Assembly: GCA_944380875.1 (NCBI GenBank) | Contig: CALWJA010000027.1 | Coordinates: 1-63,299 of the forward strand | Reading direction: 5' to 3' | From: an uncultured Clostridia bacterium | GTDB taxonomy: Bacteria > Bacillota > Clostridia > Oscillospirales > Acutalibacteraceae | DNA: 63,299 bases | Shown here: positions 1 to 8,790 of the stretch, in pieces | How positions within the stretch are numbered: position 1 is the first letter of the stretch | Layout of the letters: each line of letters begins with the position of its first letter | The notes under the pieces: generated by a model | Seen by the model: the letters and a program-made list of their open reading frames with translations, nothing else | Database searches by the model: none | Told to the model about the DNA's origin: nothing | Made by a program: the position numbers and the translations under genes

Positions 1-1961
1 TAGAAGGAACTGGAGGAACTGCTGGAACTTCCCATCAGACCGGAAAAGGCATTCTGCAAATCGGATCCAAGATCCATGAGCTCATCTTCGGAAAGTTCAA
101 AGATGTTTTTCATGGAAGGTTTCTCCAGATTGGCAGTGGTATCACTGGAAAGAGCCAGAGAGAAGGTGAATATATTTTGTCCACCGGAAGAAAGAGAAAC
201 ATTCTCCAGATCCAGGCTGCAGGAAGCATCGTCGCCTGTCAAAGTGCCGTAAGCGGTGAGGGAATCAAAGTCCGCTTCCATGGTAGGAATGGTCATGGCA
301 AAGCTGAAATTGCCGGAAGATTTATCCCATTCCGTGGTGAAATCCAGCTGTGTAGTGGAACCATACTGTTCCACTATCAAGGAAGTTTCATTTTTATACT
401 GGGTTCCGTCCAGGGTATCCTGGGATTCCAGACGCATTGAAGAGGTATCCCCATAGGAGTCTTCTATAAGAATTTCCACCATAAATCCGCTTTCCCCGGA
501 AAAATCAGGGCCGAATTCCCCTCTCAGGTTTACGGAGGAAATGTCTCCGTCTTCCTCGCCGGGCTTCATGGTGATATCCATGAGAATAAGCTGGTTCTGG
601 CTGTTGATGGCAAATTGAGCGGTCAATTCTCCGGAGTAGGAATCCGCAAAGCTATCGGCAGCCTGCCGCAGGGAATCCCGGAATTCATCCAGAGAACTGT
701 CAAAGGATTCGGGAGCGTTGCCTTCTAGTATTTCCCCAAGGCCTCCCATGGAGAAAAGAGAATCCAGATTATCGCTGTCTGCAAGCGCTTCCAGCATATG
801 GGTGAAAAGATCAATAACCTGATCTTCTTCGAAAGTATACGTCATCAGAGTGGCATTCACATCCTGACCGCATACAGTAACGGAGGTGTTTTCCTCTTCA
901 GGCTCTATTTTGGAGAAGTCTTCCATGAATACGGTGTAAAGTTCATCCTGAAGTTCCTGAAGAGTATTGGAATCCTCTGTGGAACTTTTGGCGAACAGCA
1001 CATCCAGTATCTTTTGAAGCTCGTCAATCTCTCCTGCATCGTCAGGATTCAATCCCTGCGCCTGCATCCAAGGGCTGTTTTCCATCTGTCCCTTGATATC
1101 CTGAGGGCTGAAGCCATAGGCCGTATCGCCGAAAGCGGCGGGCAGAGAAAGGGAGATCTGATCCGGGCCATAATAGAGGGAAGCCCCAAGCAAATCTTCC
1201 CCTGCGTAGGATACATGCAGATCCAAAAGACCGGCTTTTTGGGAAGCGTCCGATGTAAGAGATCCGCCGATGCCCACGGCAGGCGTATATGTCATCTGGT
1301 TTTCTTCCATCTGCAGGTCAAAGGAAATCTTTCCTTTCTGCAGAGCTTTTCCTATGGAAGAAAAAGCGGACGTAGGGCTGTTAGGATTATCAAAGAGAGC
1401 CGAAACCGTATTGGGGAAGGATTGCAGCAGCCGTTCCTGTGGGGAAGAGGTTGTTAACAGTTTCGGAATAAAAACGGCAGCCAACACAACAAGGACCACA
1501 ACAACAGAACAGACAGGCACCAGGATTTTCCACAAATGACGTTTCTTCTGAGGGGCAGGAGTGGGAGCTCCATAAGAGGGCTGTGTGTTCTGCTGGCTGG
1601 GAGCCTCATATGTATAGCCGGGAAAACCGGAAGGAGCCGCTCCATTTCCCTGGGGATAAGAGGGCTGCTGAGGCACTTGCCCTGTCTGACCCGGGTATCC
1701 ATAAGGATACCCGTTTCCCTGCTGAGAGGGCTGCTGGGAAACCTGGCCTGTTTGCCCCTGATATCCATAAGGATATCCATTTCCCTGCTGAGAGGGCTGC
1801 TGGGGTACCTGACTTGTTTGGCCCTGGTATCCATAGGGATATCCATTTCCCTGCTGAGAGGGTTGTTGGGGCATCTGGCCTGTTTGCCCCTGATTCCCAT
1901 AAGGATACCCGTTTCCCTGCTGGGGAGGCTGATACTGCGGATACTCGTTTAAATCCGGCAT
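1..1961 (-). CDS. Membrane-anchored protein with Gln/Pro/Gly/Tyr repeats (3' end cut by window)
   Basis: The frame opens at ATG 1961 behind AGAGG and stays open to base 1, so the C-terminus lies outside the window (653 codons visible). Residues 1-140 are a Q/P/G/Y-rich cytoplasmic tail with four 22-residue repeats. A basic stretch then leads into one membrane helix at about residues 145-167. The remaining ~480 residues are predicted extracellular, acidic and Ser/Asp-rich, ending in a Ser run at the window edge. I do not recognise the extracellular domain; it reads like the large lipoprotein-like or DUF-type surface proteins of gut Clostridia. It lies 106 bp downstream of a co-directional ABC ATPase and may share its transcript. 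Function unknown. Confidence 0.8.
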   Translation of the reverse strand, partial: MPDLNEYPQYQPPQQGNGYPYGNQGQTGQMPQQPSQQGNGYPYGYQGQTSQVPQQPSQQGNGYPYGYQGQTGQVSQQPSQQGNGYPYGYPGQTGQVPQQPSYPQGNGAAPSGFPGYTYEAPSQQNTQPSYGAPTPAPQKKRHLWKILVPVCSVVVVLVVLAAVFIPKLLTTSSPQERLLQSFPNTVSALFDNPNSPTSAFSSIGKALQKGKISFDLQMEENQMTYTPAVGIGGSLTSDASQKAGLLDLHVSYAGEDLLGASLYYGPDQISLSLPAAFGDTAYGFSPQDIKGQMENSPWMQAQGLNPDDAGEIDELQKILDVLFAKSSTEDSNTLQELQDELYTVFMEDFSKIEPEEENTSVTVCGQDVNATLMTYTFEEDQVIDLFTHMLEALADSDNLDSLFSMGGLGEILEGNAPESFDSSLDEFRDSLRQAADSFADSYSGELTAQFAINSQNQLILMDITMKPGEEDGDISSVNLRGEFGPDFSGESGFMVEILIEDSYGDTSSMRLESQDTLDGTQYKNETSLIVEQYGSTTQLDFTTEWDKSSGNFSFAMTIPTMEADFDSLTAYGTLTGDDASCSLDLENVSLSSGGQNIFTFSLALSSDTTANLEKPSMKNIFELSEDELMDLGSDLQNAFSGLMGSSSSSSSSF
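1659..1922 (-). repeat. Four tandem 66-bp coding repeats
   Basis: Four in-frame 66-bp units each encode a 22-residue unit containing QQGNGYPYG followed by GQTGQV or a close variant (residues 14-101 of the protein). They are nearly identical at DNA level, which points to recent duplication or gene conversion. The Q/P/G/Y composition resembles flexible cytoplasmic tails of other membrane proteins. Confidence 0.85.
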
Positions 1962-2067
1962 GGATAATAACCTCTTTTCTTTTCTAAAATTTGGCGCCGT
2001 ATGCAGACGGCTGCCGATACTGGCTTATATAATTATGATGCTTTTATGGTTCATCATTAAAGGCATA

Positions 2068-2754
2068 TCAGAAGGATGCTTCCTCTGGAAGAAGGCTGCG
2101 AACCAGTTCCTCCAATTCTATAGGGGAAGAAGGAAGCTGGGATAGGGGACGCTGGAATAGCTGCCTGCCATGGTCGAGAAAGAGAATGCCGTCGGAAAGG
2201 CGCAGGATTTCACTGAAATCATGCCCTACATAGAGGATAGCGACCCCTGCACGCTTGGCTTCCCAAAACAGTTCCAATGCTTTCATTTTCCAAAATATAT
2301 CCAAAGCGGCGCAGGGCTCATCCAGAAGAAGAATTTGGGGTTTAGCCACAAGAGCGCAGGCAATGCTGACCCGTTTCTGCATACCACCGGAAAGGGCCCT
2401 GATCTTTTTTCTTCGGAAAGAAGAAATACCCAAAGGCAGGGGATCGGGGATATCTTTTTTGGAAATGCCTCCCAGCGCCGCAAAAAAAACAACGTTTTCC
2501 CAAACGGAAAGATCCTCCAAAAGCGCGTTTCCCTGGGGTACATAACCCAGCTTTCCTGCACATTCAATGGAGCCTGTTCCCGGTTTCAGGGAGCCTGCCA
2601 AAAGAGACAAAAGAGTGGATTTTCCGGAACCGTTTCTTCCCACAATGGCCAGGCATTCTCCCGGTTCAATCTGCAGGGAAAGATCTCTGAGAGCTTCCTG
2701 GGAACCTCTGCCGGTGTAGGAAAAAGAGATGTGTTCCGCCTTCAGCATGGGCAA
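2068..2754 (-). CDS. ABC transporter ATP-binding protein
   Basis: This 228-residue protein is a single nucleotide-binding domain. It has Walker A GRNGSGKST (about 38-46), a Q-loop in YVPQG, signature LSGGMQKR, Walker B ILLLDEPCAALD, and a switch His in VGHD. TTG 2754 is chosen because AAAGGAG lies 9 nt upstream; the in-frame ATG two codons later would sit too far from it. No permease is adjacent; the next gene downstream is the repeat-tailed membrane protein, which has only one helix. The transported substrate cannot be told. It could serve an ABC-2 type exporter encoded elsewhere. Confidence 0.85.
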   Translation of the reverse strand: MPMLKAEHISFSYTGRGSQEALRDLSLQIEPGECLAIVGRNGSGKSTLLSLLAGSLKPGTGSIECAGKLGYVPQGNALLEDLSVWENVVFFAALGGISKKDIPDPLPLGISSFRRKKIRALSGGMQKRVSIACALVAKPQILLLDEPCAALDIFWKMKALELFWEAKRAGVAILYVGHDFSEILRLSDGILFLDHGRQLFQRPLSQLPSSPIELEELVRSLLPEEASF

Positions 2755-2948
2755 GGCAACACGCTCCTTTCCGGATAGAAATCAAGGATGTCGGCGGTTT
2801 TGGTTTTATAAAAATGTATGCAGATAAATGCAGATAGCATGCGGAACACGCCACATAGGTATTTTTATAGCTATATGCCACATATGCAGTATAACAGAAG
2901 ATGAAGGGAAAGTAAATGCGAAGAGGATGGAAATACGACGGAAATCTC

Positions 2949-2977
2949 TTGCTTTTTTGGTAAAATTCTGCTATCCT
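2949..2977 (+). promoter_or_regulatory. Candidate sigma-A promoter for pth-mfd
   Basis: TTGCTT, a 17-bp spacer and TATCCT. It lies about 230 bp upstream of pth, with a hairpin between promoter and gene. Confidence 0.4.
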
Positions 2978-3007
2978 GAGTATCGATTTGAAAGATTGCC
3001 GTCAATT

Positions 3008-3031
3008 GCCGTCCGATTTGTTTCGGACGGC
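3008..3031 (+). terminator. Hairpin in the pth leader, possible attenuator
   Basis: Perfect 9-bp inverted repeat GCCGTCCGA / TCGGACGGC with a 6-nt loop, followed by a moderately T-rich tract (CTTTCGTCTTGTCT). It starts about 30 bp after the candidate promoter, so it could be a weak terminator or attenuator ahead of pth. Confidence 0.35.
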
Positions 3032-3205
3032 CTTTCGTCTTGTCTGCCTATTTTTCGGTGATACAGTGTAAGGTGGGCGGTGAAGCAGCGGAGGCAACGG
3101 GAAAAGAGTCACTTTTAAGTATATATTGCACGGTGCGTTGGAACGCAGAACACAGGTAAGGGCGGAAACGAATGCGCCCGGAGTTTTACACAGGAGGAAC
3201 AGGAC

Positions 3206-3844
3206 ATGTGGAAAAATATTTTTGACAAGGTGAAAGCTGCGGGAAATACCGGCTCTCAGCAGACCAGCGGACCGGTGGAATATATCATTGCCGGCTTGGG
3301 GAATCCGGGCTCAAAATATGAAGGGAGCCGCCATAATGCGGGATTTATGGCTTTAGATGCGGTAGCGGAAAAGGCAGGCGCCTCTGTGGACAGGCTGAAA
3401 TTCAAGGGCCTGACGGGCAGGGCCGTTGTGGGTGGAAAATCCGTGCTCCTTTTAAAGCCCTCCACTTTTATGAATCTTTCCGGGGAGAGCCTGCGGGAAG
3501 CTATGAATTTTTACCATATTCCTGCGGAAAAAACTATTCTGCTGTTTGACGATATATCCCTTTTGCCGGGGAAAATTCGGATTCGTGCGAAAGGGAGCGC
3601 TGGGGGACATAATGGAGTAAAGAACATCATATATCTCTCAGGGAAAGATACCTTCCCAAGGGTTAAATTGGGAGTTGGGCATAAGCCCCCGGAATGGGAT
3701 CTGGCGGACTGGGTGCTGGGAAAGTTCTCAGAGGAGGACTTAAAGCGTATGAAGGAGGCGGCTCAGGATGCCGCTGCCGCCGTGGAGCTTATGGTAAACG
3801 GAAAAATACAGGAAGCCATGAACCTCTTTAACGGAAAAGGATAA
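3206..3844 (+). CDS. pth: Peptidyl-tRNA hydrolase
   Basis: Releases tRNA from stalled peptidyl-tRNA in the cytoplasm. The family residues are visible: Asn33 in GLGNPG, catalytic His43 in SRHNAGF, Asn90 in KPSTFMNLSG, Asp115 in FDDISLLPG, and His135-Asn136 in GGHNG. At 212 residues it carries about 22 extra N-terminal residues (MWKNIFDKVK...) compared with the usual ~190. ATG 3206 has AGGAGG at good spacing, so the extension seems real. It precedes mfd by 93 bp, the pth-mfd order common in Firmicutes. Confidence 0.95.
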   Translation: MWKNIFDKVKAAGNTGSQQTSGPVEYIIAGLGNPGSKYEGSRHNAGFMALDAVAEKAGASVDRLKFKGLTGRAVVGGKSVLLLKPSTFMNLSGESLREAMNFYHIPAEKTILLFDDISLLPGKIRIRAKGSAGGHNGVKNIIYLSGKDTFPRVKLGVGHKPPEWDLADWVLGKFSEEDLKRMKEAAQDAAAAVELMVNGKIQEAMNLFNGKG

Positions 3845-3937
3845 AGAAAACCTGCAGAGCTTACAGGTGGGAATACAGGCAGAAAGATCTAAAATTGGGT
3901 ATGCTATGGGACGGATGGAGATCCGTGGAGGAAACAG

Positions 3938-6900
3938 ATGAAATTTTTACAGACGATGATGGGGAAAGTCCCGGAATTTCAGACGCTGGAAAAAGCTCTT
4001 TCTAAAGGAAGCTTCCCTGCAGAAGTATCCGGGCTTTCGGTGATTCATAAGGCTGCGGTGATTGCGGCGTTATGCCTCAGGCAGAAAAAACACGCGGTGG
4101 TGGTAGCGCCCGATGAAAGCGAAGCCGTCCGTCTTTCGGAAGATCTGACGGCCATGGGGCTGCCTACCCTGTTCTTTCCTTCCAGAGATTTTAACCTGCG
4201 GGATACGGAAGGCGCTTCCCACGAATACGAGCACCAGCGGCTGCAGGTTCTTTCCCGGATGCTTTCGGGAGAATGGGGCGCCGTAACGGTCTGCCCGGAT
4301 GCCGCCCTTCAATATACCATCCCTCCGGAGGAACTTCGGAGGCGTACCTTGGAGATTTCTGCCGGGGCGGAAATAACTCCAGGCCAGGTGGTAGAAACTT
4401 TGACCAACTGCGGCTATGAGCGCACCGTGCAAGTGGAAGGGCCGGGCCAGTTTTCTTTAAGAGGCGGTATTCTGGATATTTTTGCGCCGGAGGCAGCAGG
4501 GCCGGTCCGTGTGGAATTCTGGGGGGATGAAATCGACACCCTTTCGTATTTTGATCCGGAAACCCAAAGGCGTACAGATGATGCAGAGCGCCTTGTAATC
4601 GGCCCTTCCGCGGAAGCGCTTGTGGCAGAGCCGGAAATTTTGGCTGGGAAAATAGAGAATATGGCGGCTTCTCTCCGGGGGAAAAATGCGGGTAAGGCCA
4701 GAAGCATTCTCCAGGGAGAAGCGGATAAACTGCGTAACGGCCTTCATCTGGGAAGCGCGGATAAGTTTATTTCCCTGCTCTATGAAGAAGGAGTCTCCAC
4801 CCTTCTGGATTATGCAGGGGAGGATAGCTTTCTTTTTATCAGCGAAGCTGCCCGCTGCAGGGAACGGATGCGGAGCACTCTCTGGCAATGGGGAGAGGAC
4901 GTAAAAGATCTTCTGGAGGAAGGCGTCCTTTGCCGGGGGCTGACAGAGTTCAGCGGGGATTGGAACGACCTGCTTTCCCACGCAGAGAAAAAAGGGGTAT
5001 ATTTAGATACATTCGCCCGGGGAACATCGGAGACCCCCATCCGGGAGACGGCGGCTTTCACCGCTCGTCAGCTTTCTCCCTGGGGTGGCAGTATGCAGCT
5101 TCTGGAAGAGGATCTGCAGAACATGCTGCATACTAAATGGGCCTGTATTGTCCTTGCAGGAGGGGAAAAGGCGGCGAAAACCACGGCTGCGGATCTTGCT
5201 GCAAAAGGGTTTCCGGCGGCTTACCTGGAGGATCCGGAGACGGTGCAGAGAGGAACGATTGCGGTTTTGCCCGGCGCTTTATCCGCGGGTATGGAGTTCC
5301 CCGGCGCCTTTTTCGGGGTAATTTCCCACGGGAGAATGGTTTCCGCTCCGGCGAAAAAACGCAGAAGGCCCAAAAACGGCCAGGAGATCACCAGCCTGGC
5401 GGAGCTTTCCCCCGGGGATTACGTGGTGCATTCCTCCCACGGTATCGGCGTGTTTGAAGGGATCCATAAGCTGGATCTTCACGGTGTGGTAAAAGACTAT
5501 ATCAAGGTGCGCTATGCTAAAAACGATACGTTATATGTTCCTGTTACCCAGCTGGACCTGGTAAGCAAGTATATTGGCCCCAGGGAGGACAGCACCGTAA
5601 AGCTTAACCGCCTGGGAGGCACGGAGTGGCAGAAGGCCAAGACAAGAGTGCGGAAAGCTGTCCGGGACATGGCCAAGGAGCTGATCGCCCTGTATGCCGC
5701 CCGGATGCAGGCGAAAGGCCATGCTTTCGGCGAAGATACGGAGTGGCAGCACGATTTTGAAGCCCATTTTGAATACGAGGAAACGGAGGACCAGCTCCGC
5801 TGCATCGACGAGATCAAATCGGATATGGAGCGGGAGGCGCCTATGGACCGTCTCCTTTGCGGAGATGTGGGATTCGGCAAAACGGAAGTGGCTTTACGGG
5901 CGGCTTTCAAGTGTATCGCCGATGGAAAGCAGTGCGCTATTTTGGTTCCTACCACGATTTTGGCCTGGCAGCATTTTCAGACGATTCTTCGCAGGATGGA
6001 AGGGTTCCCCGTTAAGGTGGAGCTTCTTTCCCGGTTCCGCACTCCCAAGCAGCAGGAGGAGATTCTCAGGCAGCTGCGGCGGGGGGAAGTGGATGTTGTG
6101 GTAGGCACGCACCGGCTGGTGAGCAAGGATGTGCAGTTCCGGGATCTGGGGCTGGTGGTCATTGACGAGGAACAGCGGTTCGGTGTTGCCCAGAAGGAGC
6201 GGCTGAAGGATCTCTGCAAAAATGTGGATGTGCTTACCCTTTCCGCAACCCCTATTCCAAGAACGCTGAATATGGCTCTTTCCGGTATTCGGGATATGAG
6301 CGTTTTGGAGGAAGCTCCTCAGGACAGGCATCCTGTGCAGACCTATGTATTGGAGCACGACGACGGTATTTTGTATGAGGCTATCCGAAGAGAGCTGCGA
6401 AGAGGAGGCCAGGTTTACTGGCTCCATAACGATGTAGCTTCCATTGAAAGGCTTGCGGCCAGAATCCAGGCGGCCATTCCGGAATCCCGGGTGGGATTCG
6501 GCCACGGGAAAATGAGCGAGCATGAGCTTTCGGAAGTATGGCGGAAGCTGATCGATTATGAGATCGATGTGCTTGTTTGCACTACGATTATTGAGACGGG
6601 TGTGGACGTTCCCAACGCCAACACCCTGATTATCGATAATGCGGACCGAATGGGGCTTTCCCAGCTTCACCAGATCCGCGGGCGGGTCGGACGTTCCAAC
6701 CGCCGCGCTTATGCCTATTTGACCTTTACCCGGAACAAGGTGCTTTCGGATATAGCCCAGAAACGGCTGGCTGCCATCCGGGAATTTACGGAATTCGGTT
6801 CGGGCTTTAAAATAGCCATGAGGGATCTGGAACTGCGGGGAGCCGGCAATATTTTAGGGGGCGAACAGCACGGCCATATGGAGGCTGTAGGGTATGATCT

Positions 6901-7471
6901 GTATCTGAAGCTTTTGAACGAGGCTATTGTTCGGGAAAAAGACGGGCTTCCCCCCGCCGAGGAAAGGGACTGCCTTATCGATGTGCAGCTGGAGGCCCAT
7001 ATTCCGGAAAAGTATATCTCCGATCTGCGCCAGCGGCTGGAGATGTATCGTCGGATAGCGGATATCCGGAGCAACGAGGATTCCCTGGATGTGACGGACG
7101 AATTGATCGACCGTTTCGGAGAACCCCCGGAAAGTGTCAACGGCCTGATCGAGGTAGCTTTGCTGCGCAACAGAGCGTCCGCTCTAGGCGTTTACGAAGT
7201 AAAGCAGAAAGGGGATTCTATCCTGCTCTATAAGGATTCCTTTGATATGAAACAGGTGGCCGTGCTGGTTTCCAATTTAAAACGGCGGGTCATGGTGAAT
7301 GCGGGCGCGAAACCGTATATCAGCGTGAAGCTTTCCGGCACGCCTTTGGATACTCTGCAGGAAACATTGGAGCTTTTGGAAAAAGCTCTTCCGAAAACGG
7401 AAAACGCTTCTTCTAAAAAAGCGGCCGGATCTCCCAGCAGGAATGGAAAAGCCGGAAAGAAGAAAGAATAA
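3938..7471 (+). CDS. mfd: Transcription-repair coupling factor
   Basis: A 1177-residue SF2 ATPase and DNA translocase. It removes RNA polymerase stalled at lesions and recruits UvrA. In order: a UvrB-like N-terminal region (about 1-330), the RNA-polymerase interaction domain (about 490-560, PGDYVVHSSHGIG), the RecG-like motor with Walker A GDVGFGKTE (about 642), DEEQRFGV (about 741) and SATPIPRTLNMA, the TRG region LELRGAGNILGGEQHGHMEAVG, and a C-terminal autoinhibitory domain ending in a Lys-rich tail. Length matches the family. RBS GGAGG precedes ATG 3938. A strong terminator follows. Confidence 0.97.
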   Translation: MKFLQTMMGKVPEFQTLEKALSKGSFPAEVSGLSVIHKAAVIAALCLRQKKHAVVVAPDESEAVRLSEDLTAMGLPTLFFPSRDFNLRDTEGASHEYEHQRLQVLSRMLSGEWGAVTVCPDAALQYTIPPEELRRRTLEISAGAEITPGQVVETLTNCGYERTVQVEGPGQFSLRGGILDIFAPEAAGPVRVEFWGDEIDTLSYFDPETQRRTDDAERLVIGPSAEALVAEPEILAGKIENMAASLRGKNAGKARSILQGEADKLRNGLHLGSADKFISLLYEEGVSTLLDYAGEDSFLFISEAARCRERMRSTLWQWGEDVKDLLEEGVLCRGLTEFSGDWNDLLSHAEKKGVYLDTFARGTSETPIRETAAFTARQLSPWGGSMQLLEEDLQNMLHTKWACIVLAGGEKAAKTTAADLAAKGFPAAYLEDPETVQRGTIAVLPGALSAGMEFPGAFFGVISHGRMVSAPAKKRRRPKNGQEITSLAELSPGDYVVHSSHGIGVFEGIHKLDLHGVVKDYIKVRYAKNDTLYVPVTQLDLVSKYIGPREDSTVKLNRLGGTEWQKAKTRVRKAVRDMAKELIALYAARMQAKGHAFGEDTEWQHDFEAHFEYEETEDQLRCIDEIKSDMEREAPMDRLLCGDVGFGKTEVALRAAFKCIADGKQCAILVPTTILAWQHFQTILRRMEGFPVKVELLSRFRTPKQQEEILRQLRRGEVDVVVGTHRLVSKDVQFRDLGLVVIDEEQRFGVAQKERLKDLCKNVDVLTLSATPIPRTLNMALSGIRDMSVLEEAPQDRHPVQTYVLEHDDGILYEAIRRELRRGGQVYWLHNDVASIERLAARIQAAIPESRVGFGHGKMSEHELSEVWRKLIDYEIDVLVCTTIIETGVDVPNANTLIIDNADRMGLSQLHQIRGRVGRSNRRAYAYLTFTRNKVLSDIAQKRLAAIREFTEFGSGFKIAMRDLELRGAGNILGGEQHGHMEAVGYDLYLKLLNEAIVREKDGLPPAEERDCLIDVQLEAHIPEKYISDLRQRLEMYRRIADIRSNEDSLDVTDELIDRFGEPPESVNGLIEVALLRNRASALGVYEVKQKGDSILLYKDSFDMKQVAVLVSNLKRRVMVNAGAKPYISVKLSGTPLDTLQETLELLEKALPKTENASSKKAAGSPSRNGKAGKKKE

Positions 7472-7489
7472 AAATTCCATAATATCGGA

Positions 7490-7519
7490 AAAAGAGGGAA
7501 GCTGCCGCTTCCCTCTTTT
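7490..7519 (+). terminator. Rho-independent terminator of pth-mfd
   Basis: AAAAGAGGGAAGC, TGCC loop, GCTTCCCTCTTTT. It is A/T-flanked on both sides and begins 18 bp after the mfd stop. Confidence 0.85.
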
Positions 7520-7803
7520 AATATACACAAATATCTGGATAACGGAGTTTCGGGAAAGGCTTTTCCATACTGCCAAAGCCATGTGAATAAAAAATTTGTA
7601 TCCAGAATTTCAGCTCCATTGAAAACTCCCATAGGACTCCTTCTATAAAATGAACGGACTGTCTGCGTATAGGAAGCTTTTTCCGGGAAAGAATAGCAGT
7701 ATCTTTCAAAATCACGGCATATGGGGTTCCCTCATGGGGCGAAGCGCTCTCTCAACCTGGGAGGAAACTACCGCCCGCAGAATGGGAAAGGAGGAATATC
7801 ACC
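7520..7803. other. Intergenic region before spoVAE
   Basis: No gene seen. A sporulation promoter would be expected; GTATA (7667-7671) with a 17-bp spacer to AAGAATA (7689-7695) is only a poor match to the sigma-G pattern. A strong AAAGGAGG sits just before spoVAE. Confidence 0.35.
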
Positions 7804-8160
7804 ATGGAATATGTGTGGGCCTTTATTGTTGGAGGCGCAATCTGTGTTTTGGGGCAGGTTCTGATTGATTTTACAAAACTGACGCCGGCACGGATCCTTG
7901 TTTTATTTGTGGTGACAGGCGTAGTGCTTTCCGCTTTGGGGCTTTATGAACCTATTGCGGAATTTGCAGGAGCAGGAGCCACAGTACCTCTGACCGGTTT
8001 CGGCTATCTGATGGCAACAGGAACAAAAGAAGCCGTGGCCGGGATGGGGTTTTTAGGGGCTTTAGGCGGCGGACTTCAAGCCGCTTCTCCGGGAATTGCA
8101 GCGGCTGTATTATTCGGCCTTTTAGCGGCTGTGTTTTCAAAACCAAAAGATAAAAGCTGA
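7804..8160 (+). CDS. spoVAE: Stage V sporulation protein AE (dipicolinate channel subunit)
   Basis: A 118-residue, multi-helix membrane protein. It has the hallmark SpoVAE stretches LIDFTKLTPARILV, LGLYEPIAEFAGAGATVPLTGFG and a short basic tail. SpoVA proteins move calcium-dipicolinate into the forespore and out during germination. The gene stands alone here: spoVAC and spoVAD, its usual neighbours, are not next to it. RBS AAAGGAGG precedes ATG 7804. The small membrane protein SpoVAC shares part of the motif, but the N-terminus (YVWAFIVGGAICVLGQ) fits SpoVAE better. Confidence 0.88.
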   Translation: MEYVWAFIVGGAICVLGQVLIDFTKLTPARILVLFVVTGVVLSALGLYEPIAEFAGAGATVPLTGFGYLMATGTKEAVAGMGFLGALGGGLQAASPGIAAAVLFGLLAAVFSKPKDKS

Positions 8161-8281
8161 GACTTTTTTCGAAGGGCAGTGGGGAGGAGATGGAAAACGG
8201 TTTCCCTTTTAAAAAGGCGTTTTGAAACTATCGGCTTGGACAATAGAGGAAAGACAAAATAAAAGCATAAATAAAAAACAA

Positions 8282-8306
8282 AAAAGGCGGGAATATCCCG
8301 CCTTTT
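8282..8306. terminator. Bidirectional terminator between spoVAE and the 50-residue gene
   Basis: AAAAGGCGGGA, ATA loop, TCCCGCCTTTT. A-rich and T-rich flanks suit both converging genes. Confidence 0.8.
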
Positions 8307-8379
8307 GCGAAATCCGGAAAAAGGATTTTGTCTTGTTTCAATATTGGAAAACAGGGATAGATAAGTTAGTATCCCAGCC

Positions 8380-8532
8380 TTACTGGATCGAGCAATCCAG
8401 ATAATGCTCCAATTCCTCTTCATCCTTCTTCTTTTTCTCGAAGTAAAATGCAATTGCAACTGCCGCACCTGCGATAGCAGCCAATGCGGAAAGGATAGCT
8501 ACAAATATGGCGAATCCGTTTGTCTTTTTCAA
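8380..8532 (-). CDS. 50-residue single-helix membrane protein
   Basis: Small, with an N-terminal helix (about residues 5-30, Ala/Ile-rich), then FEKKKKDEEELE and the tail HYLDCSIQ. An upstream in-frame extension exists, but GGAGG sits 8 nt before TTG 8532, and a strong promoter (8608-8636) would start transcription near 8600, inside that extension. TTG 8532 is therefore the start. The charged KKKKDEEE stretch and a C-terminal Cys are the only visible features. The dedicated promoter and terminator suggest a real, well-expressed gene. Function unknown; I do not recognise a family with certainty. Confidence 0.7.
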   Translation of the reverse strand: MKKTNGFAIFVAILSALAAIAGAAVAIAFYFEKKKKDEEELEHYLDCSIQ

Positions 8533-8607
8533 AGAAGGCACCTCCGTTTCAATTCCACAACGCCGCCTCTTTTTCAGATTTTCCAGGCGGCGATAATTCC
8601 TGCTTTC

Positions 8608-8636
8608 ATAATATCCAATATTCTGTGAAAAGTCAA
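8608..8636 (-). promoter_or_regulatory. Sigma-A promoter of the 50-residue gene
   Basis: Reverse strand: TTGACT, 17-bp spacer, TATTAT. Near consensus. Confidence 0.75.
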
Positions 8637-8752
8637 CAGCGAGAATGGCAGGAGCAAAAGAATTTACACTTAGGAAATAAAACAGAAACTCAAATCCCAC
8701 CCACCAAAATCCATTAGAAAAAAACAGGCAGGACAGCACCCTGCGGAAATAA

Positions 8753-8781
8753 AAAAAGCAGAGCCCACGGCTCTGCTTTTT
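8753..8781 (-). terminator. Terminator of rpsT
   Basis: AAAAAGCAGAGCC / GGCTCTGCTTTTT with a 3-nt loop, immediately downstream of the rpsT stop on the reverse strand. Confidence 0.85.
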
Positions 8782-8790
8782 AAACGCACA

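Larger units (their letters stand above)
2755..3205. other. Intergenic region between divergent ABC ATPase and pth
   Basis: This 451-bp stretch has no convincing gene. It holds a candidate forward promoter (2949-2977), a GC-rich hairpin (3008-3031), and a ~150-nt purine-rich leader before pth with a strong AGGAGG. I could not match the leader to a known riboswitch or small RNA. Confidence 0.5.

Noticed and set aside
1659-1922. CRISPR-like tandem repeat
   Set aside because: Units are contiguous, in-frame and code for a 22-residue motif; no spacers.
1454-1987. Overlapping frames with repeats on both strands at 1.45-2.0 kb
   Set aside because: They arise from the 66-bp coding repeats; only the reverse frame from 1961 gives a sensible protein with a membrane helix.
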